Assembly: GCA_007753675.1 (NCBI GenBank)
Contig: CP036432.1
Coordinates: forward strand, 62,001-126,000
Length of the DNA stretch: 64,000 bases
Origin: Stieleria magnilauensis
GTDB lineage: Bacteria > Planctomycetota > Planctomycetia > Pirellulales > Pirellulaceae
Direction of reading: 5' to 3'
The stretch's first letter is position 1. Every line of letters begins with the position of its first letter. A model generated the notes under the pieces. That model worked only from the letters and a program-made list of their open reading frames with translations, had not been told where the DNA came from and ran no database searches. Made by a program: the position numbers and the translations under genes. Of this stretch, positions 44,012 to 52,886 are shown one piece after another.

Positions 44012-45895
44012 CTACTCTTGCGCCTTGGAGATGTAGCGGCGTTGGTGGTCGATCAATTCGTTGAGTTCGTCCATGGTTTCGCAGGTGCATTGGAACGTGC
44101 ACAGCAGCATCTCGTCGGTCGAGTTGTCGCCCCAGCGGACGGTGACCGGGGGCGAGTGGGGGTTGAGTGGATTGTTCGACGAATTGTCAAACCAGGCGTC
44201 GACAATCAGCTGCGTTCCTTCGGGAAGGATGACGGGTTTGGCAAACGAGTATTGTCCCTGCCAGTTGAAGTCCCAGTCTTTGATCCACAATAGCGGCTTG
44301 GTGCGGCCATCGGGTGACTTTGCCCAGACCTTCACTTCGCTGCCGAGCATGTGCATGTGGGGCACCAGATCCAACAGCATGGTCCTGACCGGCAACGTGT
44401 AGGCCGCTCGTTCGTGGTGGTGTGACTGGTCGGCGGGAATCTCGATGTCCTTGTTTCCCACCTGGAGTTCGACGACGAGTTGCCGGGCCGAACGGTGCGC
44501 GAAATAGAGTCCGATCTTCGAACGGTCCCGCTCGGTTTTTCCGGTGGTGACGTAATGGATTTCAGCGACGATGTCACTGCCCTTGGTCACCAACCGGCCC
44601 ATCCCCCGGGGCAGCTTGCGTGGCGTCATGCCGGGGAACCAACTGGTCAGTGTGCCTTGAGATTCAAACTGGGGGCCGCCGAAGCCGCTGTACCCCGGTG
44701 CCGGATCGGCTTCGTCCAAACGTCGTCCGGCACGGCGGGTGTCCAGGTAAAAGCTGGCGTGATGAATCGCTTGCGGCGTGCCGGGATGAAAGTCGATGGC
44801 CGTGATCAGCCGGTCGTCGGTCAGTCGTGACGGGATCACAAAGTACTGTCGAATGTCGGGACCGCTGGCGGGAACGGTAAACGCTTCCTGCATCTCGAGA
44901 ATCAAATCCGGCTCGCCGAGTTTCCAACCCTTGACGTGCTCGATGGGGACGGGCAAGTCGGCCGGATCGCCTTCGGGTTTGCCCGTTTCGACCCACACGT
45001 CGATCAGATCGATTTGATGATCGGTCAGCCGCATTTCGTCGCGAAGTCGGGTGAAGCCCGGTGCGGGTTTCCACGGTGGCATGTAACGGCTGCGGGTGAC
45101 TTCGAGGATCTGGTTGGCATGGCTGCTGACATCGTCATACGTCAACAATGGAAACGGTGCCGATTGGTTTTCGCGATGACAGGACGAACAATTGGCCTGG
45201 ATGATCGGCGCGATGTCGCGTGTGAACGTCACGCTGCCCTCGCGGGTCTTGTTGGGCGGTTCTTCCATCAGGCAGCCGATCGGTTTGGTCACCGGGACGT
45301 CGATCGGTGTGCCGTGGGCGGCTGAATTGACCGCGTTTTCGAGATAGGGGGTCCTGGCGGCTTCTTTCTTGCGGCCCAGTTTTACATAACGGTCATCGAT
45401 CGCACCGCTGTAAATGACGCTGCCGTGGTCATCGAGCACAAAGACCTGTGGCGTATGTGTGGGGGAGAGCGCCAGACGCAACTCGCCGGATCCATCAAAC
45501 AGAATTGGGAAACGAACCTTGTACGTTTCGCTATGGGCAATCGCATCGGCACGCGTCACCGACGGATCTGAAACCACGCCGTAAAACTCGATTCCGTCGC
45601 GGCGGTATTTGGTCGACAAGTCATTCAGCTGGGGCAGGTAGCTGTTGCTGATCGGGCACTGTGTCGACAAGAACGTGACGACGACCGCCTTGGTCGAGCT
45701 CCGTTCGCCAAGCCGACGCAGCCGTCCGGTCAGATCAACTCCCTTGAGTCGCTGAAGCGAGTGCCGTTCTCCAGCCCGGCTGGTGCTGCAATCGGGGTTG
45801 GCGAGCAGACACGCGATCGCAATCGTCGCGGCGACCGTCGCGAGAAACTGCGCGAATCCGATGGGGCCTTTCGTTGTGTGGACGATGGCTGGCAT
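44012..45895 (-). CDS. Secreted fusion: redoxin, c-type cytochrome and copper monooxygenase-like domains
   Basis: The 627-residue protein has a signal/anchor helix (FLATVAATIAIACLLA), then a thioredoxin-like redoxin domain with one Cys (VTFLSTQCPISNSY, Cys80, no CxxC), a c-type haem site CSSCH at residues 236-240 in a FTRDIAPIIQANCSSCH context, and a C-terminal domain like the copper type II monooxygenases: AIHHASFYLD with a His pair, IHYV, and VPHMHMLGSEV with an HxH motif. The whole likely works in the periplasm in redox chemistry. It ends beside a sulfatase relic. Confidence 0.85.
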   Translation of the reverse strand: MPAIVHTTKGPIGFAQFLATVAATIAIACLLANPDCSTSRAGERHSLQRLKGVDLTGRLRRLGERSSTKAVVVTFLSTQCPISNSYLPQLNDLSTKYRRDGIEFYGVVSDPSVTRADAIAHSETYKVRFPILFDGSGELRLALSPTHTPQVFVLDDHGSVIYSGAIDDRYVKLGRKKEAARTPYLENAVNSAAHGTPIDVPVTKPIGCLMEEPPNKTREGSVTFTRDIAPIIQANCSSCHRENQSAPFPLLTYDDVSSHANQILEVTRSRYMPPWKPAPGFTRLRDEMRLTDHQIDLIDVWVETGKPEGDPADLPVPIEHVKGWKLGEPDLILEMQEAFTVPASGPDIRQYFVIPSRLTDDRLITAIDFHPGTPQAIHHASFYLDTRRAGRRLDEADPAPGYSGFGGPQFESQGTLTSWFPGMTPRKLPRGMGRLVTKGSDIVAEIHYVTTGKTERDRSKIGLYFAHRSARQLVVELQVGNKDIEIPADQSHHHERAAYTLPVRTMLLDLVPHMHMLGSEVKVWAKSPDGRTKPLLWIKDWDFNWQGQYSFAKPVILPEGTQLIVDAWFDNSSNNPLNPHSPPVTVRWGDNSTDEMLLCTFQCTCETMDELNELIDHQRRYISKAQE

Positions 45896-46064
45896 TCCGT
45901 TTGAAAAGTGTCCCGGCGAGTCATTTCGACGCGTCCGGTAAGAAGAGGGGGACCCGCACTATACGCTTTTCCCGGTGGCACTCGCAACAATTTTGTGTCC
46001 CGGGGGGGCAGACACGAACGCGGCCAGCCGTTTTGCATCGGATCGGGACGCGACAATGGATGGT

Positions 46065-46116
46065 TTCGGCCAACGGCCGTTTACATCCATAGCCTTGGGC
46101 ATCGCCCAAGGTCCGC
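46065..46116 (-). repeat. 52-bp dispersed repeat, copy 2
   Basis: The reverse complement matches 16884-16935 at 50 of 52 positions. It sits in the 319-base gap 45896-46214, which shows no other feature I can identify. The gap lies between the redoxin-cytochrome gene and the RND permease gene; both are on the minus strand. Confidence 0.75.
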
Positions 46117-46214
46117 TGCATGATCAACGACTTAATAACCGCGCGACCTCCAAAACCTGAAGGAGAAGCGTGTCCAACGACGACAACATCGACACGCTGG
46201 AAGCCTGTCCCACG

Positions 46215-49200
46215 TCATGCCGCGGCGGAGTTGCGGTGGACGAGCGAGTAGACGCAGGGCACCAGGACGAGCGTCAGCAGGGTGCTGGCAATCATGCCAC
46301 CCATCAGGGCTCGGGCCAACGGAATCATGGCCTCGTTGCCCGGGGCGAGCTGGAACGACAGGGGCAACATCGATGCAACCAGCGTCAGCGAGGTCATCAG
46401 GATCGGTCGCAAGCGGACGCCGGCTGCCGAAACCGCCGCGTCGTGGGGCGAGAGCCCTTCGGCGCGCCGGCGATTGGCAAACTCGACCAACAGAATCGAA
46501 TTGTTGACCACGACGCCGATCATCATCAACGTCCCCATCAGCGATTGAATGTTGATCGTCGTGTTGGTCAAGAACAGCACCAGCAGCACGCCACCGATCC
46601 CTAGTGGCACGGCCAGCATGATGATCAGCGGATCGACAAAGGAGCGGAACTGCGCCATCAGCACCAGGTAGACCAACAGTGTGGCGACCGCCAGCCCGAC
46701 ACCCAACAGATTCATGCCGGAACGCATTTTTTCGACCGGCCCGCGGAGCGCGACGCCGACGCCGTTTTCGAATTCCATGTCGGCCAACGTCGCTTCGATG
46801 TCCGCGGCGACCGAACCGATGTCGCGGCCGGAGACGTTGACGTGGACGTCGTTGACGCGGGAGATGTTGTAGTGGGCGATCTCGCCGGGAATGTTGACCC
46901 GGTTGACCGTCGCCACGTTGGACAGTGGAATCGTGATCGGACCATTGGGCGTGTGGAGCGACAGCGGGATGTTGCGAATTTCGTCGAGGGATTCGAAGGT
47001 GTTGTTTTCGTACTGCACCCCCATGAAGAAATCGACGCCGGATTTGGGATCGATCCAAATGGTCGGCGCGTAGCCGACGCTGGATCCCAGCGCGGTCAAC
47101 ACCGTCTGTGCGACGTCCTCTTGGTCCAGCCCCAAGTACTTGGCCCTTGTGCGGTCGACTTGCACATCGAATTGCGGATAGTCGAGCGACTGCGCGATTT
47201 GAACATCTTCGGTCCCCGCGATCGGACGGATGGCTTGGACGATTCGTTCGGCGGCGTCGCGGCATTGTCCCAGCGTGCCCGCGGAGACTTGAACACTGAT
47301 CGGAGTCGGCACGCCTTCGTTGAGCGCCATGTTGACGATGCCGCCGGAGACGAACAGGAATTCTTCCAGCGGATAGTCGGCGGCCAGTTTTTCACGTAGC
47401 TGGTTGATGTACGTGTTGGTGCTGGTCGATCGGCCGTCCTGTTTCAGGTTTACGATCAGGTAGGCGGTGTCGGGGCCGGAATTGGAACTGAGCACGGTCG
47501 AGAATCCGGCGCCTTTGCCGACCGGTAATCCGATGTTGGCGATCAGCGTCTCGATTTCGTTTTCGGGAATGACCTGCTTGATCGTGTCTTCGATTCGCGC
47601 GACCAGCTTTTCGGTTTCGATCAGCTCGGTTCCGGGCAGCGTTTTCAATCGCACTTCGAACGATCCCGAGTCGACGCTGGGGAACAGTTCGGTTCCGATG
47701 CGCGGCCACAGCAGGAATGTGGCACCGACGGCGACGACGATGACCAGCGCGCTGGCGGCGGGGGCTTTCATCGCGCCACCGAGCAATCGACCGTAGAGTC
47801 CCCTGGGCATCGCATCATCGCGGTCGGCGTCGTTGGTTGGTGCACCGACCTTTTCACGGATGAAGGTCGCGCAGAACGCGGGCACCACGGTCAGCGCCAA
47901 GATGTAGGACGCGCCGATGGTGAGCGTGGCAGCCAATGACAGCGGGGTGAACAGGTACTTGATCATCCCGGTCAAGAACACTGCGGGCAGAAACACGGCA
48001 AGTGTGGTGACGGTGCCCGCCAAGATCGCGCCGGAAACTTCCGCCGTCCCGTGGCGGGCGGCATCGAGTGCGGACTTGCCCATCCGTTGGTGGCGGATCA
48101 CATTCTCGACGACGACGATTCCCGCATCGACGACTGTTCCAATTGCCAGCGCGAGTCCGCCCAGGGTCATCACGTTGATGGTTTGGCCGCTGAACGCGAA
48201 CCCGAGTGCTCCGATCAGGACGGCAAACACAATGACCGCCACGATGATCACCGTCGGCAGCAAGCGGCGGAGGAAAACGAGAACGACGATCGCGACCAGC
48301 AGGGCGCCCAAGCCGATTTGCGTCTGCAAGTTGGCCATCGCTTTTCGAATGTAGCTGGACTGATCGGACACCAGCGTGACTTCGGTGGTCTCCGGGATGT
48401 CGCCACGTTCTTTCATCTTGGGGATTTCGCTGCCGATGCCTTCGTAGATTCGGTCGACCACGGCAATCGTGTTTTCGCCGGGTTCGCGAAGCAAGGGGCA
48501 GTAGACGCTGCGTTTTCCATTGACGCGGACGATGTTGTACTGCAATGCCGCATCATCGACGACGCGGCCGACATCGCGAATGAAGATGGGGCGGTCGTCG
48601 CGGACGACGATCGGAATCGCTTCGATCTCTTCGATCGTCGGCAACGTGTTGCGGGGATGGATCTGGTAGTCGGTGCCGCCCAGCCGCGCCGTTCCGGCGG
48701 CCAGCACGAGGTTCGACTTTTGCATCGCCTCGACCACATCGGTGGCACTGATGTGGTACGCCTGCAGTTTTGCCGGGTCGACGTAAACCATCATTTGGCG
48801 GAACTTGCCGCCGAAGGGGTGAGGGATTTGAACACCCTTGAGTCCACCCATCTTGTTCCGCACGGCGTAGTAACCGATTTGGTAGAGCTGGGATTCGCTC
48901 AGCCCTTCGCCGGAGATGGCCGCCAGCACGACCGGTAGGTTGGCCGGTTCACTGCGCAGGGTGAACGGCCATTCGATGCCCGGCGGCAGGTGAAACATGT
49001 CACTGGCTTCCAGGTTGACGATGTCGTTCATCGCCGAACTGGCATCGGCACCGGGTTGAAAGAACACCTTGATGACCGCGGCGCCGGGAACGGTGCGCGA
49101 TTCCTGGTGTTCGATTTTTCCGGCCAGGGTGAGGGCGCGTTCGACGCGTGACGTGACGGACTTTTCCATGTCCATCGTCGGCAGCCCGGGATACGAAAAG

Positions 49201-49343
49201 AAACTGACGACGACCGGTTTCTTAAAGTCCGGCAGAATGTCGATCGTGATACCGGGGATGACGGCTACCCCGAGCACGCACAGGGCGATCGATCCGGCCA
49301 GCACGGCGAAGCGGTTTCGTAGTGAAAAATCAATCAATCCCAT
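46215..49343 (-). CDS. RND efflux transporter permease
   Basis: The 1042-residue protein is the inner-membrane pump of a tripartite efflux system. Typical parts are TIDILPDFKKPVVVSFFSYPG near the start, two blocks of helices (IGLGALLVAIVVLVFLRRLL; NLLGVGLAVATLLVYLVLMA), a membrane proton-relay segment LALAIGTVVDAGIVVVENVI with a single Asp, and the second-half counterpart MMIGVVVNNSILLVEFANRRR. Length matches RND pumps. The substrate is not determined. The adaptor and the TolC-like protein lie next to it; the adaptor gene is on the same strand and the outer-membrane gene is divergent. Confidence 0.93.
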   Translation of the reverse strand: MGLIDFSLRNRFAVLAGSIALCVLGVAVIPGITIDILPDFKKPVVVSFFSYPGLPTMDMEKSVTSRVERALTLAGKIEHQESRTVPGAAVIKVFFQPGADASSAMNDIVNLEASDMFHLPPGIEWPFTLRSEPANLPVVLAAISGEGLSESQLYQIGYYAVRNKMGGLKGVQIPHPFGGKFRQMMVYVDPAKLQAYHISATDVVEAMQKSNLVLAAGTARLGGTDYQIHPRNTLPTIEEIEAIPIVVRDDRPIFIRDVGRVVDDAALQYNIVRVNGKRSVYCPLLREPGENTIAVVDRIYEGIGSEIPKMKERGDIPETTEVTLVSDQSSYIRKAMANLQTQIGLGALLVAIVVLVFLRRLLPTVIIVAVIVFAVLIGALGFAFSGQTINVMTLGGLALAIGTVVDAGIVVVENVIRHQRMGKSALDAARHGTAEVSGAILAGTVTTLAVFLPAVFLTGMIKYLFTPLSLAATLTIGASYILALTVVPAFCATFIREKVGAPTNDADRDDAMPRGLYGRLLGGAMKAPAASALVIVVAVGATFLLWPRIGTELFPSVDSGSFEVRLKTLPGTELIETEKLVARIEDTIKQVIPENEIETLIANIGLPVGKGAGFSTVLSSNSGPDTAYLIVNLKQDGRSTSTNTYINQLREKLAADYPLEEFLFVSGGIVNMALNEGVPTPISVQVSAGTLGQCRDAAERIVQAIRPIAGTEDVQIAQSLDYPQFDVQVDRTRAKYLGLDQEDVAQTVLTALGSSVGYAPTIWIDPKSGVDFFMGVQYENNTFESLDEIRNIPLSLHTPNGPITIPLSNVATVNRVNIPGEIAHYNISRVNDVHVNVSGRDIGSVAADIEATLADMEFENGVGVALRGPVEKMRSGMNLLGVGLAVATLLVYLVLMAQFRSFVDPLIIMLAVPLGIGGVLLVLFLTNTTINIQSLMGTLMMIGVVVNNSILLVEFANRRRAEGLSPHDAAVSAAGVRLRPILMTSLTLVASMLPLSFQLAPGNEAMIPLARALMGGMIASTLLTLVLVPCVYSLVHRNSAAA

Positions 49344-49380
49344 CAGGGGCTATCCGAATCTCAGGGGCAATTGCTGGTAG

Positions 49381-49445
49381 GTCAGGCTGTGCCTGACGGA
49401 GGTTTGTCACCGGTGGGAGAGGCTTTCAGTCTGTCGAGACTGAAA
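49381..49445. repeat. Two hairpins between permease and adaptor genes
   Basis: Hairpin A has arms GTCAGGC (49381-49387) and GCCTGAC (49391-49397) around TGT. Hairpin B has 9-bp arms TTTCAGTCT (49424-49432) and AGACTGAAA (49437-49445) around GTCG. The first shares the form GxAG-arm-TGT-arm with the repeats at 57964 and 58376. They lie in the 138-base gap between two co-directional efflux genes. Confidence 0.6.
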
Positions 49446-49481
49446 TGGCAGGCGGGAAGCCTAACCCACGGTACGTGTGAC

Positions 49482-50828
49482 CTAGTTGGTCAGGACCGTG
49501 ACCTTTTGGCCGTCGGTGAAACGCTTCAGGTGCGCATCGATGACCCGTTGGCCGGGCAACAGACCCGAGCGGACTTGAATCGATTGGCCGTCATCGAGGC
49601 CGGTTTCGATGGACGCGACGGTGACGGTTTCGTCCTGGCCGACGACATAGACGTACGCTTTCCCTTCTTCGCTGAACCGGATCGCGCGGGCGGGCAGCAG
49701 GTTGGTTGCCACTTTGCCGGACAGGTTGATGGAAGCTTGGCCGAACATGCCGGGCAACAGCTTGCCGTCGGTGTTCTCCAATTCGACTTCGACGGTCATG
49801 GTCCGCGTGCTGCGATCCAGGCTTCCCGATCGCCGGGTGACGGCCGCCTTGATCGGGGGTTCGCCGGCGAAGGAAGGGAACGTCAACGTGACTTCGTCGC
49901 CCGGATTGATGCGGGCCGCGTCGGTTTCGGGGACGGGAATGCGGACCCGGACCTTGTCGACTTGGTTGATCACCAGGAGCGGCCGCGTCGAGGCTTGGTC
50001 GCTGGCCTTGCCGACCAGGTCGCCGGGTTCGACGTTGCGCTGCGAGACGATGCCAGCGATCGGCGCCCGAACGGTGGCGTAGTCGATCATCACATCCAAT
50101 TCTTCCAGCTCACGCTCGGCGATCATCGTTTCGGCCCGGGCGGCTTCCAAGTCGGCTTCGGCGGCAGCCTTCTGTGCTTCGGTCACCGCGACGTTGGCTT
50201 TGGCCGAGTCGATCGCCGAGGCCACGGATTGTTTGGCGGCGCGCTCGCTATCGCGTTTCTTTCGCACTTCGTCCAGCATCCGGTCTTGCAGTGATCCGCG
50301 CTCGACCAGATCGCTGGTGCGCTGGAATTCCGACTCGGCGGCTGCGAGTGAAGCGTCTGCGCGACGCATCTCGCTTTCCGCCTCGACCAAGCTGGCCTGA
50401 GACGATCGGACTTGCGCATCGGCGAGGTTGACGCCGGCGGCGGCGCGTTTTTCATCGGCCTGTAATCGCGTGATCCGCGCCTGGATGACTTCACGCTGTT
50501 TCGACATCTCCGGAACGTCGATTTCGAGCAGCACCTGACCGGCTTGGACGACGTCACCGATGTCGACGTGAAGTTGGCTGACGAATCCCGATGCTTTGGG
50601 GCGAACTTCGGAGTAGTAAAGCGGATGAACGGTCGCGGGTTGCAGTGTCGTCGGTTGGATTTCCGCTTCGGTGACGGCGACGGTGCGAACCGCCACGACG
50701 CGATCACGATCAGCTGACTTGGCGACGGGCGGTGGCGGTAGACATCCGGCCAGCAACAGGGGGGCTGCTGCCAACGAGAGCCGAATGGGATTGCCACGGC
50801 AAAGGATCATCAATTGTTTGTCCATCAT
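49482..50828 (-). CDS. RND efflux membrane-fusion (adaptor) lipoprotein
   Basis: The 448-residue protein has a lipobox LLLAGC at about residues 24-29, so it is probably a lipoprotein. It carries the HlyD-like biotinyl/lipoyl halves VRPKASGFVSQLHVDIGDVVQAGQVLLEIDV and TVRAPIAGIVSQRNVEPGDLV around a long alpha-helical hairpin (about residues 105-215), then beta-barrel and membrane-proximal domains. It bridges the permease and the outer-membrane channel. It is 138 bases upstream (in transcription) of the permease gene. Confidence 0.9.
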   Translation of the reverse strand: MMDKQLMILCRGNPIRLSLAAAPLLLAGCLPPPPVAKSADRDRVVAVRTVAVTEAEIQPTTLQPATVHPLYYSEVRPKASGFVSQLHVDIGDVVQAGQVLLEIDVPEMSKQREVIQARITRLQADEKRAAAGVNLADAQVRSSQASLVEAESEMRRADASLAAAESEFQRTSDLVERGSLQDRMLDEVRKKRDSERAAKQSVASAIDSAKANVAVTEAQKAAAEADLEAARAETMIAERELEELDVMIDYATVRAPIAGIVSQRNVEPGDLVGKASDQASTRPLLVINQVDKVRVRIPVPETDAARINPGDEVTLTFPSFAGEPPIKAAVTRRSGSLDRSTRTMTVEVELENTDGKLLPGMFGQASINLSGKVATNLLPARAIRFSEEGKAYVYVVGQDETVTVASIETGLDDGQSIQVRSGLLPGQRVIDAHLKRFTDGQKVTVLTN

Positions 50829-51084
50829 GCAAAGGGTGGGAAAATATCAGGATGACCGGTGTAACCGTCAGAGTTGCCGCCAGCGAATCACTTTCGGCGA
50901 TACGACTGTGCATCATAGTTATCACAACAAGAGATTTCGCTTGGTGATGACGCGGTTTCCGATAAACCAGTTGTTGCAGTCGTTATTGCCGGAGCCGTCG
51001 TTTGCCGAAGCATCATCGGTAGGACCGCTGCGTTTGACGCGACGGCGACAATGGGATCGATGGACAATACCGATAGGCGGCAGG

Positions 51085-52719
51085 ATGCCAAAGCGACTAC
51101 TGACTCTAGGATTGATCGGCTGCGTGGGTTGTGCAACCGGCCCTGCGATGGTGAGCCACATCCCCGAGGCGCCGAGTGTCCCCCCCGCGGTCGAAGTGCC
51201 GCTGCAGCCGCCGACGGCCAACATCGATGTTGCCGACGCGCCGGCGGACAGCTTGACGCTGGTCGATTACATCGCCAACGAACCGTTCGTGGGCGAGTCG
51301 GAAGCGGTTGCCGAGCCGACCGGGTTTGCACCGCCCATCGATCAGGTCGACGCAGTGCCGGTCGGCGCTGTGCCGGTCGGCGCTGTGCCGGTCGGCGCTG
51401 TGCCGGTCGCCGCAGTGGCAGAACCATCGGTCGACTTGAACTTGCCGTCGGCGTTGGCGATGGTGGCCGGCCAACATCCGGTGGTCGGACTGGCGCGGTG
51501 GCGGGTCCAAGAGGCCTACGCCCGACTGGCCCAGGCCGAGGCGATGTGGTTGCCGTCGATTCAAGCCGGGTTTGGTTTTCATCGTCACGACGGCAACTAC
51601 CAAGCCAGCGACGGTTCGGTCGTCGACGTCAATCGCAACTCCTTTCAATACGGCTTGGGAACCGGCGCGACCGGGGCGGGGACGACTCCCAACCCGGGGC
51701 TGGTGGCGCAATTTCATCTGGCCGACGCGATCTTTCAGCCGAAGGTGGCCGAGGCGACCGCTTGGGCCAGCGGACACGCGGCCAACGCGACCGAGAACCT
51801 GCAGCTGCTGACGGTCGCGCTGGCCTACATCGATCTGGTGAGTGCACATCAGGACGTCAGCATCTTAGAAGCCTCCATGACGCGGACGGCGGAATTGGCC
51901 AAGCTGACCGGCGATTTTGCCGAAGCCGGCCAGGGGCTCAAGGCCGACGCCGATCGGATGCAAACCGAGTTGGCATTGATGGAAAACCGTTTGATCGCCG
52001 CCCAGGAACAAACCGCCGTCGCCTCGGCTCGGTTGGCTCAAGCGATCAGTCTGCGTGGCCAGCCGCGGATCACACCGATGGACGTCACGGTGGTTCCGCT
52101 CGAGCTGGTGTCCGTCGACGTCGACAAGGCTTCGTTGATCGGGACCGGGCTTGCGATGCGTCCCGAGTTGAAGGAGTCGCAGGCGCTGGTCGCGGCCGCC
52201 TGCCAGGCCTACAACCGCGAAAAGTACGCACCCTTCGTGCCCAGCGTGCTGTTGGGATTCAGCACCGGCGGATTCGGCGGCGGGCTGGGCAACGAACTCG
52301 ACGATGTCAGCGGGCGATACGACCTCGATGCCGTGATGTCGTGGCAGGTCCGCAACTTGGGGCTGGGCGAAAAAGCGGCGCGGCGGGAGCAATCGGCGCG
52401 CGTCCAGCAAGCCAAGTTCGAGCGGATCCGCGTGATGGACCAGGTCGCCCGCGAGATCAGCGAAGGCTACGCCCGGGTGCAGTCGCGCCACCGCCAAATC
52501 GCTGCGACCGAGCGGGCGATCGAGTTCGCGCTGGATTCTTACGATCGCAATCTCAAGCGGATCCGCGACGGCGAAGGGTTGCCGCTGGAAGTGCTGCAGT
52601 CGCTGCAGGCATTGGAAACCGCCAGCCGCGAGTACCTGCGAGCGGTCGTCGACCACAACCGGGCGCAGTTTGAGTTGCAGTGGGCCCAAGGCTGGCCCGT
52701 GCAGGCAGTTAGCAGTTAG
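51085..52719 (+). CDS. TolC-like outer-membrane efflux protein
   Basis: The ATG at 51085 (MPKRLLTLGLIGCVGC) gives 544 residues with a signal/lipobox; an ATG at 50947 in frame would add 46 residues. A Pro/Val/Ala-rich segment (about residues 30-115) contains four VPVGA-type repeats. The outer-membrane factor domain follows (DLNLPSALAMVAGQHPVVGLARWRVQEAYARLAQAEAMW) and ends in alpha-helical coiled coils. The C-terminus runs into a 7-bp tandem array and stops after VSS. It is divergent from the adaptor, whose ATG is at 50828; the 256-base gap 50829-51084 should hold both promoters. Confidence 0.85.
   Translation: MPKRLLTLGLIGCVGCATGPAMVSHIPEAPSVPPAVEVPLQPPTANIDVADAPADSLTLVDYIANEPFVGESEAVAEPTGFAPPIDQVDAVPVGAVPVGAVPVGAVPVAAVAEPSVDLNLPSALAMVAGQHPVVGLARWRVQEAYARLAQAEAMWLPSIQAGFGFHRHDGNYQASDGSVVDVNRNSFQYGLGTGATGAGTTPNPGLVAQFHLADAIFQPKVAEATAWASGHAANATENLQLLTVALAYIDLVSAHQDVSILEASMTRTAELAKLTGDFAEAGQGLKADADRMQTELALMENRLIAAQEQTAVASARLAQAISLRGQPRITPMDVTVVPLELVSVDVDKASLIGTGLAMRPELKESQALVAAACQAYNREKYAPFVPSVLLGFSTGGFGGGLGNELDDVSGRYDLDAVMSWQVRNLGLGEKAARREQSARVQQAKFERIRVMDQVAREISEGYARVQSRHRQIAATERAIEFALDSYDRNLKRIRDGEGLPLEVLQSLQALETASREYLRAVVDHNRAQFELQWAQGWPVQAVSS
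51355..51414 (+). repeat. Four tandem 15-bp repeats encoding VPVGA
   Basis: The unit GTGCCGGTCGGCGCT is repeated three times exactly and once with changes (VPVAA) inside the TolC-like gene. The low-complexity linker is in the N-terminal region before the channel domain. Confidence 0.8.
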
Positions 52720-52770
52720 CAGTTAGCAGTTAGCAGTTAGCAGTTAGCAGTTAGCAGTTAGCAGTTAGCA
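52705..52770. repeat. 7-bp tandem array, GCAGTTA x 9
   Basis: Nine exact heptamers (52705-52767) plus three bases. The TolC-like stop codon TAG (52717-52719) lies inside the second unit, so the last codons of the protein are encoded by the array. A 7-base unit cycles through all three frames; on both strands every frame meets a stop within three units. Confidence 0.95.
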
Positions 52771-52773
52771 ACC

Positions 52774-52885
52774 TGAAACTTGAAACTTGAAACTTGAAAC
52801 TTGAAACTTGAAACTTGAAACTTGAAACTTGAAACTTGAAACTTGAAACTTGAAACTTGAAACTTGAAACTTGAAACTTGAAACT
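52774..52885. repeat. 7-bp tandem array, TGAAACT x 16
   Basis: Sixteen exact copies without a mismatch in 112 bases, beginning 3 bases after the GCAGTTA array and ending one base before the stop codon of the minus-strand DUF4432 gene (52887-52889). All three plus-strand frames contain TGA; the minus-strand frames remain open. Confidence 0.95.
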
Positions 52886-52886
52886 C

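Noticed and set aside
51051-52673. A 540-codon open frame on the plus strand within the TolC-like gene
   Set aside because: It is a shifted frame of the TolC-like gene, with Arg/Gly-rich composition and no domain.
52705-52885. A CRISPR array at the heptamer repeats
   Set aside because: Unit length is 7 bp with no spacers; it is a simple tandem array.
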